The notes: a model not told the origin generated them from the letters alone. Numbered from the stretch's first letter, positions 1 through 9,137 are shown. The stretch is 64,000 bases of DNA from Streptomyces sp. H39-S7 (GCF_027158205.1 NZ_JAPVLU010000002.1:1-64000), one strand, 5' to 3'. Translations and numbers: made by a program.

Positions 1-983
1 ACCTGATGGTGGGCGAGCGGGATGGGGCGGGAGGGCCGTTCGACGGGCGGCCGGCGGCTGCCCGTCGGGGTGACGGGGGTGCGCTCGTGGCGGCCGGTCG
101 GCGGCCGGCCGGGGGCGTGCGGCGTGGCGACCGGATGGACGCCCGCGGTGGCGCCGACGGGCTCCAGGGTGGGCTGGGCGCCCCCCTTGGAGGTGCGCTG
201 CGTCACCAGGCCGGGGTGCCCGCCGTACGCCCTGGCCGGGACGGGAGCGAGGTCGGAACCACTCCGGAGCCGGTTCCAGGCAGCCACCAGGAAGTCCTCG
301 GCCCAGGCCATCGCGGGCTCGAACCAGGGCAGCGCGAGCAGCACCAGCAGGCCGGCGGCCCAGCCGAGCAGGACGTCGCTGACCCAGTGCGTACCGAGGT
401 AGATGGTCGTCATGCCGACCCCGAGGGCCAGCAGGGCGGCGGTGACCGAGGCCCACCGGCGCACCCGCGGGGTGGTCGCCAGATATGCCAGAACGCCCCA
501 GGTCACAACCGCGTTGGCGGTGTGTCCCGAGGGAAATATATCGCCGCCGGCGAAGAGTTCGGGCGATCCCACAGCGGTGGCGTAGTGCGGGCCGAGCCTG
601 CCGAGCCCGTACTTCACGGCGCCAACGGTGATGTTCAGCAACAGGAGGGAGGCGCCGAGGGCCAGCATCGGGTGCAGGCTGCGCTGCCGCCAGGCACGCC
701 AGCCCAGCCAGGCCGCGACCATCACGGCCGTCGGGCCGCGCTGTCCCAGGACCACGAAGTAGTCCAGGGCGGCGTGGATCTGGGGCCACTGCTTGTAGGG
801 GCGCCACAGCATGACCTGCCAGTCCAGCGTCACGAGCTTCGAGGAAGTGACGACGCCCACGACGATGGCCACGTAGACCGCAAGCGTCGAGCCGAACAGC
901 CAGAGGCGTGTTCGGCTCATACGCGGAAGGTCGCGTGTGGTCGGGTACTCCGCCGGTCGGTGGAGCTTCTCATCGGTTCGCAC
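1..983 (-). CDS. PAP2-family membrane phosphatase (3' end outside window)
   Basis: Integral membrane phosphatase of the PAP2 (type 2 phosphatidic acid phosphatase) superfamily, which removes phosphate from lipid phosphates such as phosphatidate or polyprenyl diphosphate at the membrane. Several hydrophobic segments are visible, and the family motifs occur in order: a K/R-rich motif KYGLGRLGP, the PSGHT motif with its histidine, and YLGTHWVSDVLLG with the last catalytic His and Asp. A proline-rich, poorly conserved C-terminal tail runs off the left edge. Two starts are possible: the GTG at 983, chosen because codon usage upstream of the ATG still looks coding, or the ATG at 920, which begins MSRTRLWLFG just before the first membrane helix. 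Neither has a strong Shine-Dalgarno sequence. Substrate unknown; undecaprenyl diphosphate recycling is possible. Confidence 0.8.
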   Translation of the reverse strand, partial: MRTDEKLHRPAEYPTTRDLPRMSRTRLWLFGSTLAVYVAIVVGVVTSSKLVTLDWQVMLWRPYKQWPQIHAALDYFVVLGQRGPTAVMVAAWLGWRAWRQRSLHPMLALGASLLLLNITVGAVKYGLGRLGPHYATAVGSPELFAGGDIFPSGHTANAVVTWGVLAYLATTPRVRRWASVTAALLALGVGMTTIYLGTHWVSDVLLGWAAGLLVLLALPWFEPAMAWAEDFLVAAWNRLRSGSDLAPVPARAYGGHPGLVTQRTSKGGAQPTLEPVGATAGVHPVATPHAPGRPPTGRHERTPVTPTGSRRPPVERPSRPIPLAHHQ

Positions 984-1359
984 CGAATCGACGTTACAGC
1001 GTGTGACAGCAGAGCTCGGCCGAACGAGCTGCTTTGTAATGACGATGTGATGTGGAGTGCGTCTCACCCGTTCCATTGCCGGTCACAGAATCAGTGAAAA
1101 TTTGTGAACTCTGGATTTTATGTTCGGGTGTCGATACTCACATCACAACCGCCTTTTTATCGGCTATTACCCTCAACGATGTGCGTTGTTTCCCGTCCGA
1201 ATGGCGGGACGCCGCGGTGATCATGCGACCGGGGACGTGCGATAGCGTTTGGGGCCGCTGCGGCGGCAGGTGCGTGACCTGGGCCTTCGGTCCACTTGCT
1301 GACACAGCGTCACGATCGAAGCACGCGACAGCCGCCCCACGAACCAGAGGAGCAACACC
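984..1359. other. Divergent intergenic region with an AT-rich stretch
   Basis: This 376-base gap separates the divergent PAP2 and glycosyltransferase genes. Bases about 1080-1200 are much more AT-rich than anything nearby, as expected for promoter DNA. A spaced inverted repeat (TGTGATGTG-g-AGT at 1046-1058 and ACTCACATCACA at 1136-1147) brackets that stretch. No convincing coding frame was found here. Confidence 0.5.
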
Positions 1360-3015
1360 GTGGTCCGCCCCGGGAGGCAGTCGGCACTCGTCGTCGCCGT
1401 CGTGTTCACCGCGGCCGCGGTCGTCCAGCAGGTTCTGCCGGCCATCGGCATCGGCGGCCCGCTGCCCGGGTGGCAGCCCCTCCCGTTCCTTCTGGTGGCC
1501 GCTCCCGCGTGGGTGCTGGCCCGCCCCTGGGCGACGGCCGGGCGCAAACCGCCCTACGCCCTGTCCTGGCTCGTGGTCCGGCTGCACCGGGTCCCGTCCT
1601 GGGCGCCCCCGGCCGCGGTGCTGGTGGCGGCCGCCGTGGTCTGGGCCGCGCTGCAGGACCAGGAGCCGTATCTCGGGCACGAGGAGGCGGTCTACGCCGA
1701 CAAGGCGCGGTCCTGGGCGGACGGCACCCCGGACGCGGGCTGGGGCACCTACCGGCCGATCGGTCTGCCCGTACTGGGCCGGATCGCGCTGGCCCTGAGC
1801 GACACCGTCGGCGCGGTCCGGGCGGTGGCGCTCGTGCTGGCGCTCTTCACGCTCACCGTCACCTACGTCGTGGCCGCCCGCTGGACCACCCCGCGCCGGG
1901 CGGCCGTCGCGGCGCTGCTGGTCCTGGGCGGGCTGGGCTTCCTGCGCCGGCTCCCCGAATTCCTCAACGACATCGGCTCCACCGGCCTGCTGCTGATCGT
2001 GGTGTACCTGCTGACGAGGGCGCAGGAGCGACCGTCCTCGCGCGCCCTGCTGTGGGTGCCGCCCTTCGCCCTGGCCGCGTTCTACCTGCGCTACGGCGTC
2101 GCCGGGAACCTCGTCGCCATCGCGATCGCCGCCCTCGCCGCCTATGGACCGCGCGCCTGGCTGGCGCAGCGCCGTCGGCTGGCCGTGGCCACGGCCGTCT
2201 TCCTCGCCGGCCTGGTGCCGCACTTCGTCTACGCGACGAAGGTCGCCGGCTGGCCGCTGGGGCTGGTCTTCTCCGCGACCTCGCACGCGAACCGCGCCTA
2301 CGTGGGCGACGGATTCGTCTACTACCTCGGCATCTTCCCGTACCGGCTGGCCGGCGACCTCGGCGCGGTGGTGATGGCGGCCGGGCTCTACGCGGCGGGT
2401 GCCGCCCTCCGGCGGCGCCGGAGCACCGGGGCCGAGGGCCGGACGGCCCGCCGGAAGGTGTTCCTCGGGGCGACGGCCGTGCTTGTCATGGTCCTGCTCG
2501 GAGTGGCCACCGACGGAGAGCCGCGTTTCATCTACCTGTCGGTGGTGCTGCTCACCATCCTCGGCGTGCAGGCCGTCGCCGAGCTGACCGGCCGCTGGTC
2601 CGCACACGTGCTGACCGCCGTGGCGCTGCTCGCCGCCGTCACCGTCCCGGCGACCGCCATGTCGGTGGCGCACGGGGCGATGCCCGCGCCGAACGCGGAG
2701 CGCGAGTCGACGATCCCGGTGGCGGAACGACTCGCCTCGGACCGTCCCTGCCTGCTGGTCACCGGATACGAGCCGGAGATGGGCTGGTACTCGGGGTGCG
2801 ACGCGATCACGTACGCCCAGGCCGCCGAGACCGGTATCGCGGCGGAGGGGGGCTTCCCCGCGGGCACCGAGGTGAGCCTCGTCCTCTTCCGGCACGGCCG
2901 GCTGCAGCCCGGCGCCGCCGCGCTGCGCGAACTCATCGGCGGCCGCTCCGTCACCACCCGCACCATCCGCACCACCGGATCGCTGGGCACCGCCACCGTC
3001 ATCACCCTGCGCTGA
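1360..3015 (+). CDS. GT-C family membrane glycosyltransferase (ArnT/PMT-like)
   Basis: A 551-residue polytopic membrane protein resembling family 39-type glycosyltransferases, which transfer sugars from polyprenyl-phosphate donors on the outer face of the membrane. About ten hydrophobic helices are spread through residues 8-480. In the first large extracytoplasmic loop, HEEAVYADKARSW (around 107-119) sits where these enzymes carry their acidic catalytic motif. A soluble C-terminal domain of about 120 residues follows the last helix. The GTG start is supported by AGAGGA eight bases upstream. Acceptor and donor cannot be read from sequence; protein O-mannosylation or wall/lipid glycosylation are both possible. 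It stands alone, divergent from the PAP2 gene. Confidence 0.65.
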   Translation: MVRPGRQSALVVAVVFTAAAVVQQVLPAIGIGGPLPGWQPLPFLLVAAPAWVLARPWATAGRKPPYALSWLVVRLHRVPSWAPPAAVLVAAAVVWAALQDQEPYLGHEEAVYADKARSWADGTPDAGWGTYRPIGLPVLGRIALALSDTVGAVRAVALVLALFTLTVTYVVAARWTTPRRAAVAALLVLGGLGFLRRLPEFLNDIGSTGLLLIVVYLLTRAQERPSSRALLWVPPFALAAFYLRYGVAGNLVAIAIAALAAYGPRAWLAQRRRLAVATAVFLAGLVPHFVYATKVAGWPLGLVFSATSHANRAYVGDGFVYYLGIFPYRLAGDLGAVVMAAGLYAAGAALRRRRSTGAEGRTARRKVFLGATAVLVMVLLGVATDGEPRFIYLSVVLLTILGVQAVAELTGRWSAHVLTAVALLAAVTVPATAMSVAHGAMPAPNAERESTIPVAERLASDRPCLLVTGYEPEMGWYSGCDAITYAQAAETGIAAEGGFPAGTEVSLVLFRHGRLQPGAAALRELIGGRSVTTRTIRTTGSLGTATVITLR

Positions 3016-3227
3016 CCCGCTCCCGCCCAGGCCCCCCAGGGCCTCGTGCCACCGCCGCCCCGGCCGCCCCCGGAGCGGGACATTCCGTCAAGGTGAGGTG
3101 GCCCACATGACCAGACCTCCACCTGGCGTACTCTGTCGTCTCACTCGCCTTCACCGCCGGTCAACCGGAATGGTGCAGCGACGTCCAGTTCCGAGGTAGT
3201 GAGAGCACCCCGCTGGGAGGTACGTAG

Positions 3228-4952
3228 ATGACTGGGACGACAACGGTCGGCTCGGTGAGGCCGGCAGCCGTCCCACCGCATCAGCGTCCGGCCGGGCGCT
3301 GGACCGTCCTGGTGGTGCTGTGCGTGAGCCTGCTGCTCGTCGCGCTCGACGCGACCGTGCTGCACGTCGCGGTCCCCGCGCTCAGCGAGGACCTGCACCC
3401 CGGCGCGATACAGCTGCTGTGGATCGTCGACGCCTATCCGCTCGTCGCCGCCTCCCTGCTGATCCTCTTCGGCACCCTCGGCGACCGCGTCGGACGCCGC
3501 CGGATCCTGCTGATCGGCTACGGGCTCTTCGGTGTCGCCTCGGCCCTCGCCGCGTTCGCCACCGGCGCGCACGTCCTGATCGCCGCACGGGCGCTGCTCG
3601 GGGTCGGCGGCGCCATGATCATGCCGGCGACGCTGTCGATCCTGCGCCAGGTCTTCCCCGACCGCCGCGAGCGCGCGGTCGCCATCGGCGTGTGGAGCGC
3701 GGTCGCCGCGGTCGGCGCCGCGATCGGGCCGGTGCTCGGCGGCTTCCTCGTCGAGCACTTCTGGTGGGGATCGGTCTTCCTCATCAACATCCCGCTGATG
3801 GTCGTGATCCTGCCGTTCGCGCGCTGGCTGCTTCCGGAGTCCAAGGGCGAGGGCTGCGGCCCGTGGGACGTGCTCGGCGCCCTCATGGCGGCCTTCGGCG
3901 TCCTCGGCGTGGTCCTCGGGGTCAAGCGCTTCGGCGGCGGGGCGAGCCCGCTCGACCCCGGGGCGCTCGGTCCCCTCGTGGTCGGCGCGGTCCTGATGGT
4001 GCTCTTCGTGCGCCGGCAGAAGCGCCGCGAACACCCGCTCATAGACATCGGCATGTTCTCCCGCCCGACGTTCAGCACCTCCGTCGGCTGCATCGTCCTG
4101 GCCATGCTCGCGCTCGTCGGCCTCGAACTGATCGCCGTGCAGTACCTGCAACTGGTACTCGGCCTCAGCCCCTTCGCGACCGGGCTCCGGCTGCTTCCGC
4201 TGACCTTCGCCGCGATGGCGGCCGGACTGTGCGGCTCGCGCCTGCTGCACCGGTTCGGGCCACGCGCCATGGTCGGCATCGGCTTCGTGCTCACCGCCGT
4301 CGCCGTCCTGTCGCTGACCCTGATGGGGCAGACCGACCGGCCGATGCTGCTCACGGGCGCTTTCGTGCTGCTCGGATTCGGCCTGGAGACCACGATCTTC
4401 GGGGCGTACGAATCCATGCTCAGCGAGGCCCCCGCCGCTCAGGCGGGCGGCGCCGCGGCCATCGGCGAGACCTCCTACCAACTCGGCGCGGGCATGGGTA
4501 TCGCGCTGCTCGGCAGCGTGATGAACGCCGCGTACGGTCCCGGCATGGCGCACGTCCCCGGAGTGCCGTCCGCCGACCGCGCCGCCGCCGGGAACTCGCT
4601 CGGGGAGGCGTACGACGTCTCCGGCCGGCTCGGCGGCCCGACGGGCGCCGCGCTGCGGCAGGCCGCCCGGCACTCCTTCGTGAACGGGCTGCACATCACC
4701 CTCGTCGTCAGCGCGGGACTGCTCCTGCTGGGCGCGCTCGCCGCGCTCCGGCTGCCGCGCGTGATGGACTGCGGCGCCCTCCTGGCGAAAGCGGAGGGAG
4801 CCGGGGTGCCCGCCGACGGGCGCCGCCCGCCCCTCACCGAGCACCCGGACCACCACCTGGTGCCCGCACAGCACCACGCCCCCGACGCCGAACGACTGGT
4901 GTCCGCGAGTGAACAGCAGGCGGGTCTTTACGTGGCGGGTGCACGCACGTAG
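3228..4952 (+). CDS. MFS drug efflux transporter, DHA2 (EmrB/QacA) family
   Basis: A 574-residue major facilitator of the 14-helix DHA2 group, proton-driven exporters of cationic or lipophilic compounds. Family signatures are visible: LDATVLHVAVPAL in helix 1 (motif D1 position, around residue 45), GTLGDRVGRRR in the loop 2-3 motif A, and the antiporter motif C region WSAVAAVGAAIGPVLGG in helix 5. It closes with a hydrophilic tail of about 60 residues. The ATG start follows GGGAGG at 3214-3219. No adjacent TetR regulator is present, but a short palindrome CCGGTcaACCGG lies upstream near 3162. It is probably monocistronic. The substrate is not predictable. Confidence 0.85.
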   Translation: MTGTTTVGSVRPAAVPPHQRPAGRWTVLVVLCVSLLLVALDATVLHVAVPALSEDLHPGAIQLLWIVDAYPLVAASLLILFGTLGDRVGRRRILLIGYGLFGVASALAAFATGAHVLIAARALLGVGGAMIMPATLSILRQVFPDRRERAVAIGVWSAVAAVGAAIGPVLGGFLVEHFWWGSVFLINIPLMVVILPFARWLLPESKGEGCGPWDVLGALMAAFGVLGVVLGVKRFGGGASPLDPGALGPLVVGAVLMVLFVRRQKRREHPLIDIGMFSRPTFSTSVGCIVLAMLALVGLELIAVQYLQLVLGLSPFATGLRLLPLTFAAMAAGLCGSRLLHRFGPRAMVGIGFVLTAVAVLSLTLMGQTDRPMLLTGAFVLLGFGLETTIFGAYESMLSEAPAAQAGGAAAIGETSYQLGAGMGIALLGSVMNAAYGPGMAHVPGVPSADRAAAGNSLGEAYDVSGRLGGPTGAALRQAARHSFVNGLHITLVVSAGLLLLGALAALRLPRVMDCGALLAKAEGAGVPADGRRPPLTEHPDHHLVPAQHHAPDAERLVSASEQQAGLYVAGART

Positions 4953-5005
4953 CGTCGTCCCCGACCTTTGTAGATCACCCTTCGGAGCTCACCCAGGAGA
5001 CCGCC

Positions 5006-6208
5006 ATGTCCGGGAGCGCGCTGCCGCCGTTCGACCCGTACGACCCGCTCGGGATCGACGATCTGCTCAGTGACGAGGACCGCGCGGTGCGCGAGACCGT
5101 CAGGAACTGGGCCGCGGACCGCGTCCTGCCGTACGTGGCCGACTGGTACGAGGCCGGCGAGCTGCCCGTCATCCGGGAACTCGCCCGCGAACTCGGCGCG
5201 ATCGGCGCGCTGGGCATGTCCCTCACCGGCTACGGCTGCGCGGGCGCCAGCGCCGTCCAGTACGGCCTGGCCTGCCTGGAACTGGAGGCGGCCGACTCCG
5301 GGATCCGCTCGCTCGTCTCCGTGCAGGGATCGCTGGCGATGTACGCCATCCACCGCTTCGGCTCCGAGGAGCAGCGCCAGGAGTGGCTGCCGAGGATGGC
5401 CTCCGGCGAGGTCATCGGCTGCTTCGGTCTCACCGAGCCCGACCACGGCTCCGACCCGGCCGGGATGCGGACCCACGCCAAGCGCGACGGTACGGACTGG
5501 GTGCTCAACGGCCGCAAGATGTGGATCACCAACGGCTCGGTGGCCGGGGTCGCGGTGGTCTGGGCCCGCACCGACGACGCCCCCGACAATCCAGGCTTTC
5601 GTGGCTTCGTCGTCCCCACCGACGCCCCCGGCTTCTCGGCGCCGGAGATCAAGCACAAGTGGAGCCTGCGCGCCTCGGTCACCAGCGAACTCGTCCTGGA
5701 CGACGTGCGGCTGCCCGCCGACGCCGTGCTCCCCGAGGGGGCCGGGCTCAAGGGCCCGCTCAGCTGTCTGAGCCACGCGCGCTACGGCATCGTCTGGGGC
5801 GCGATGGGCGCGGCCCGCAGCAGCTTCGAGTCGGCCCGCGAGTACGCCAAGACCCGCGAGCAGTTCGGCCGGCCCATCGGCGGCTTCCAGCTCACCCAGG
5901 CCAAACTCGCCGACATGGCCGTCGAGCTGCACAAGGGCATCCTGCTCGCCCACCACCTCGGCACGCGGATGGACGCCGGGCGGCTGCGCCCGGAGCAGGT
6001 CAGCTTCGGCAAGCTCAACAACGTGCGCGAGGCGATCGAGATCTGCCGCACCTCGCGCACCATCCTCGGGGCCAACGGCATCTCGCTGGAGTACCCGGTG
6101 ATGCGGCACGCGACCAACCTGGAGTCCGTGCTCACCTACGAGGGCACCGTGGAGATGCACCAGCTGGTCCTGGGCAAGGCGCTCACCGGACTCGACGCCT
6201 TCCGCTGA
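5006..6208 (+). CDS. gcdH: Acyl-CoA dehydrogenase, glutaryl-CoA dehydrogenase type
   Basis: A 400-residue flavoprotein of the acyl-CoA dehydrogenase fold, most like glutaryl-CoA dehydrogenase, which oxidises and decarboxylates glutaryl-CoA to crotonyl-CoA in lysine and tryptophan breakdown. The N-terminal helical domain, the middle beta domain with the FAD-contacting TEPDHGSDP (about 145-153), and the C-terminal helices are all present. The catalytic base is Glu379 in LTYEGTVEM, and the preceding EYPVMRHATNLESVL segment is typical of GCDH rather than of straight-chain enzymes. AGGAGA eight bases upstream supports the ATG. The stop codon lies inside a strong hairpin terminator shared with the convergent deacetylase gene. 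Other short/branched acyl-CoA dehydrogenases are the alternative. Confidence 0.85.
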   Translation: MSGSALPPFDPYDPLGIDDLLSDEDRAVRETVRNWAADRVLPYVADWYEAGELPVIRELARELGAIGALGMSLTGYGCAGASAVQYGLACLELEAADSGIRSLVSVQGSLAMYAIHRFGSEEQRQEWLPRMASGEVIGCFGLTEPDHGSDPAGMRTHAKRDGTDWVLNGRKMWITNGSVAGVAVVWARTDDAPDNPGFRGFVVPTDAPGFSAPEIKHKWSLRASVTSELVLDDVRLPADAVLPEGAGLKGPLSCLSHARYGIVWGAMGAARSSFESAREYAKTREQFGRPIGGFQLTQAKLADMAVELHKGILLAHHLGTRMDAGRLRPEQVSFGKLNNVREAIEICRTSRTILGANGISLEYPVMRHATNLESVLTYEGTVEMHQLVLGKALTGLDAFR

Positions 6209-6230
6209 GCCTGCCCGGCTCAGCGGAAGG
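6198..6230. terminator. Bidirectional hairpin terminator
   Basis: A perfect 14-bp inverted repeat (CCTTCCGCTGAGCC and its complement) with a 5-base loop starts inside the last codons of the acyl-CoA dehydrogenase and includes its TGA. It lies between two convergent genes, so it can serve both. Confidence 0.8.
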
Positions 6231-6241
6231 GCGCCCCCGTT

Positions 6242-6997
6242 CTAACGTGGCGGGTGGGCGTCAGGGGTGGTGAACGTGTAGCCCGCCGAGATCAGCCGTG
6301 GCAGGTAGCTCTTCAGCGCGGTCACCGTCTGCGAGCGGTCGCCGCCGCTGCCGGGCTCGGGATTGTCGTCGCCGCCCTCGGTGCCGTCGTGGTGGAGCAC
6401 GATGGCACCGGTGGCGGCACCGGCGACGACCCGGTCGGCGATGGTGGCGGAGCCGGGGTTGGCCCAGTCCGCCGGGTCCACCGACCAGGAGATCGGGCGC
6501 AGCCCGAGGTCGGCGCAGACGGCCAGGGAGGCGTCCGCGAAGTCGCCGTAGGGGGCACGGAACAGCACCGGCGCCCGCCCGCCGACCTTGGCGACGGCGT
6601 CCTGGGTGCGCTGCATCTGGTCGCGCACCTCCGCCGCGGACAGGTCGCTGAGGTGGGGGTGGGACCAGCTGTGGTTTCCCACCACGTGTCCCTCCGCGAC
6701 GATGCGGCGCACGACGTCCGGGTACAGCCCGACGTTGTCGCCGCACACGAAGAACGTCGCATGGACGCCGTGGCCGCGCAGGACGTCCAGCACCTGCGGT
6801 GTGTACTGCGGACTGGGGCCGTCGTCGAAGGTGAGGGCCATCACCAGGGGACCGGCGTCGATCGTGGTCTCAGGCGTGGGGACCCGCCGGGCCCGCGCGG
6901 CCGCCGGCGCCGCCCCCGCGGCACCGAAACCGAGCAGCGCTGTGGCGCTCACGGAAAGGAAGCGGCGGCGGGGCAGCGAACAGGGCGTCTTTGGCAT
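6242..6997 (-). CDS. Tat-exported polysaccharide deacetylase (NodB domain)
   Basis: A secreted carbohydrate esterase family 4 enzyme that removes N-acetyl groups from chitin or peptidoglycan sugars. The N-terminus RRRFLSVSATALLGFGAAG is a twin-arginine signal, and the NodB domain fills residues about 50-245. Its five motifs are visible: TFDDGP (catalytic Asp58 and metal ligand Asp59), HSWSH (metal ligands His109 and His113), RAPYG (147-151), the DPADW segment, and LHHDG with the catalytic His. All key residues are intact, so it should be active. Convergent with gcdH, sharing its terminator. Chitin oligomer or cell-wall deacetylation cannot be distinguished from sequence alone. Confidence 0.88.
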   Translation of the reverse strand: MPKTPCSLPRRRFLSVSATALLGFGAAGAAPAAARARRVPTPETTIDAGPLVMALTFDDGPSPQYTPQVLDVLRGHGVHATFFVCGDNVGLYPDVVRRIVAEGHVVGNHSWSHPHLSDLSAAEVRDQMQRTQDAVAKVGGRAPVLFRAPYGDFADASLAVCADLGLRPISWSVDPADWANPGSATIADRVVAGAATGAIVLHHDGTEGGDDNPEPGSGGDRSQTVTALKSYLPRLISAGYTFTTPDAHPPR

Positions 6998-7230
6998 GGG
7001 GCCAGTCTGCGCGGGCGACTGCCCGGCTCGATGACGGACGCGCCGGTGTGGTCACGGTGCCGGAAAAGACTCACGCCAAGGCTCCGGCCGCCGGATGCAG
7101 CTTCACCGCAGGGCCGCCTGGGGGCCGTCCGAGGATGACCAAGGACGACTACCAACGACCGTTGACGACGGCTCCCAGGCTGCTCACAGCGTTGTCCATA
7201 CCGTGCTTCCGTGGTGCTGAGCGTGGTTGA

Positions 7231-7674
7231 TCAGTTCTGGTTGAAAAAGCCGTCCGCGCCGCGCTTGGACTCGGCGTTGAGGACCATGTAGTCGGCGGGG
7301 GTCAGCAGGAAGACACGAGTGGCGATGCGCTCGATCGAGCCGCGAAGCCCGAAGGTGAGGCCGGCCGCGAAGTCGACGACGCGCTTCGCGTCGGTCGACT
7401 CCATACCCGTGAGGTTGACGATCACCGGGACACCCTTGCGGAAGAGTTCACCGATGCCGCGGGCGTCCCGGAAACCGTCCGGGGTCACCGTGGCGATCTG
7501 GCGGCCCTGTTCCTCGGCCGTCTCACTCGCCACCTGGACCCTGGGGTCGGTCACCCAGGTGTCGCCGCGCTCGGATCCCTCGCCGTAGTCGGCGTACTCC
7601 TCGTCGTAGTAGCTTTCGTCGCCGTTGTCGTCGACGAGGCCCAGCCAGGCACTCGCTCGTCGAACCGAACCCAT
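7231..7674 (-). CDS. SepF-family cell division protein (paralogue outside the dcw cluster)
   Basis: A 147-residue SepF-like protein. SepF binds FtsZ and membranes and helps anchor or align the Z-ring at division septa. Residues about 60-140 match the SepF core: the segment with [28 protein letters not shown], followed by the [20 protein letters not shown] dimer core. The acidic linker (about 15-45, rich in Asp/Glu/Tyr) is usual for actinobacterial copies. Streptomyces carry several SepF homologues. The main one sits next to ftsZ, whereas this one stands alone, divergent from a DUF5685 gene, so it is probably one of the minor paralogues acting in sporulation or hyphal septation. The ATG start follows AGGAGG. 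Confidence 0.85.
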   Translation of the reverse strand: MGSVRRASAWLGLVDDNGDESYYDEEYADYGEGSERGDTWVTDPRVQVASETAEEQGRQIATVTPDGFRDARGIGELFRKGVPVIVNLTGMESTDAKRVVDFAAGLTFGLRGSIERIATRVFLLTPADYMVLNAESKRGADGFFNQN

Positions 7675-7846
7675 GGACGCCTCCTTTCACACACGGTCGA
7701 TATCGCCCGTACCCCTATGGTCGTCCATGATGCCGATGATGCGCCAAGCGGATAGCCGCCACCCCGGGGACTTGTGACGGTACTGGTGCACAAGATAGGT
7801 GTCGGGAAGTCAGGGAGCCATAGGCGTACGGAAGGTGACGAAGTGA

Positions 7847-7860
7847 TGGGAGCGCTCCCC
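7847..7860. promoter_or_regulatory. CebR-like operator box
   Basis: TGGGAGCGCTCCCC in the sepF/DUF5685 divergent region. It differs at one position from the palindrome TGGGAGCGCTCCCA bound by the cellobiose repressor CebR (LacI family) in Streptomyces. Position is suitable for repression of either gene; function is inferred only. Confidence 0.5.
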
Positions 7861-7964
7861 TCTTCCGGGTGACGGGCCGCGGCCGGACGGCGGTACGCCG
7901 GTCATGAGATCGTTCCATCGATAGCATGTCGGGCCGATCGTACGATGAAGTCGCTGGGGGAGCG

Positions 7965-9137
7965 TTGTTCGGAATTATCAGGCCGTGTCGCCACCGGATG
8001 TCGGAGGGACTCGCCACTTCTTGGATGGCGCACCTGTGCGGGCTGTGCCTCGCGTTGCGCGACGACCACGGGCAGCTGGCCCGGATGGCCACCAACTACG
8101 ACGGTCTGATCATTTCGGCGCTGGTCGAGGCCCAGGTCCCGGGCGCGGAGGCGTCGGCGAAGTGGCGGCGGACCGCCGGGCCCTGTCCGTTGCGCGGCAT
8201 GCGCACCGCGCCGGTGGCGACGGGCGAGGGCGCACGGCTGGCCGCCGCCGTCTCGCTCGTGCTCGCGTCGGCGAAGATGCGCGACCACATCGACGACCGG
8301 GACGGCGCCATGGCGCGGCGGCCGGTGGCGGCGGCGGCGCGGACCGTCGCCCGGCGCTGGGACCGGGCCGGGGCGCGGACCGGCGGCGGGCTCGGGTTCG
8401 ACACGGCGGTCCTGGTGGACGCGGTGGACCGGCAGGGCGGGATCGAGGCGCTGGCCAGGACGGGCACTCCGCTGCTGACCGTCACCGAGCCGACCGAAAC
8501 GGCGACCGCGGCGGCCTTCGGCTACACGGCGGTCCTCGCCGGACGGCCGGGGAACCGCGTGCCGTTGGAGGAGGCCGGCCGGCTCTTCGGCCGGCTGGCG
8601 CACCTGCTGGACGCGGTCGAGGACCAGACGGCCGACGCCGCGTCGGGCGCGTGGAACCCGCTGACGGCGACGGGCACCGGCCGCGACGAGGCGCGGCGGC
8701 TGTGCGACGACGCGGTCCACGGGGTGCGGCTCGCGCTGAAGGACGCCGAGTTCACCGACGGCCGGCTCGTGCACCTGCTGCTCGCCCATGAGCTGCGGCG
8801 CTCGGTGGACCGCGCCTTCGGCGGCTCGTGCGCGCACGCGAGCGGGAATCCGTACGGTCCCGGGCAGAGCCCGTACGCGCCCGGCGGGCCGGGCTTCCCG
8901 CCCAACAACTTCCCGCCGCCCGAGCCGCCGCGCCGACGGGGGCTGATCGCCGGGTGCGCGGTGTGGAGCGGTCTCTGCTGCACCTGCCAACTGTGCTGCC
9001 GGGACCACTACGAGGATCCGTGGAACGGCAGCCGACGCGAGGGCTGGTGCTCGAACTGCGACTGCGACTGCTGCGATTCCTGCGATTGCTGTGATGGGTG
9101 CGACTGCTGCGATTGCGGTTGTGACTGCGGGTGTTGA
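7965..9137 (+). CDS. DUF5685 family protein with cysteine/aspartate-rich C-terminal tail
   Basis: A 390-residue protein of a family found mainly in actinobacteria and without known function. I start it at the TTG at 7965, because GGGGGAG lies just upstream and the product then begins LFGIIRPCRHRM, the usual family N-terminus; an upstream ATG at 7926 is in frame but lacks a ribosome site. Conserved cysteines occur early (PCRHR, HLCGLCLALRDDHG). The middle is helical and predicted cytoplasmic. A Gly/Pro/Asn linker (about 285-325) leads to a short hydrophobic segment and then a tail in which nearly every residue from about 345 on is Cys, Asp or Gly (for example CDCCDSCDCCDGCD). This suggests metal binding. 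Divergent from the SepF paralogue. Confidence 0.75.
   Translation: MFGIIRPCRHRMSEGLATSWMAHLCGLCLALRDDHGQLARMATNYDGLIISALVEAQVPGAEASAKWRRTAGPCPLRGMRTAPVATGEGARLAAAVSLVLASAKMRDHIDDRDGAMARRPVAAAARTVARRWDRAGARTGGGLGFDTAVLVDAVDRQGGIEALARTGTPLLTVTEPTETATAAAFGYTAVLAGRPGNRVPLEEAGRLFGRLAHLLDAVEDQTADAASGAWNPLTATGTGRDEARRLCDDAVHGVRLALKDAEFTDGRLVHLLLAHELRRSVDRAFGGSCAHASGNPYGPGQSPYAPGGPGFPPNNFPPPEPPRRRGLIAGCAVWSGLCCTCQLCCRDHYEDPWNGSRREGWCSNCDCDCCDSCDCCDGCDCCDCGCDCGC

Noticed and set aside
1138..2895. Long open frame of 585 codons on the minus strand
   Set aside because: It lies opposite the glycosyltransferase, and its product is an Arg/Gly/His-rich mixture with no membrane or domain logic, as expected from antisense of GC-rich coding DNA.
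3155..3180. CCGGTcaACCGG as operator of the DHA2 pump
   Set aside because: Only 5-bp arms of very common GC-rich composition and no adjacent regulator; too weak to list.
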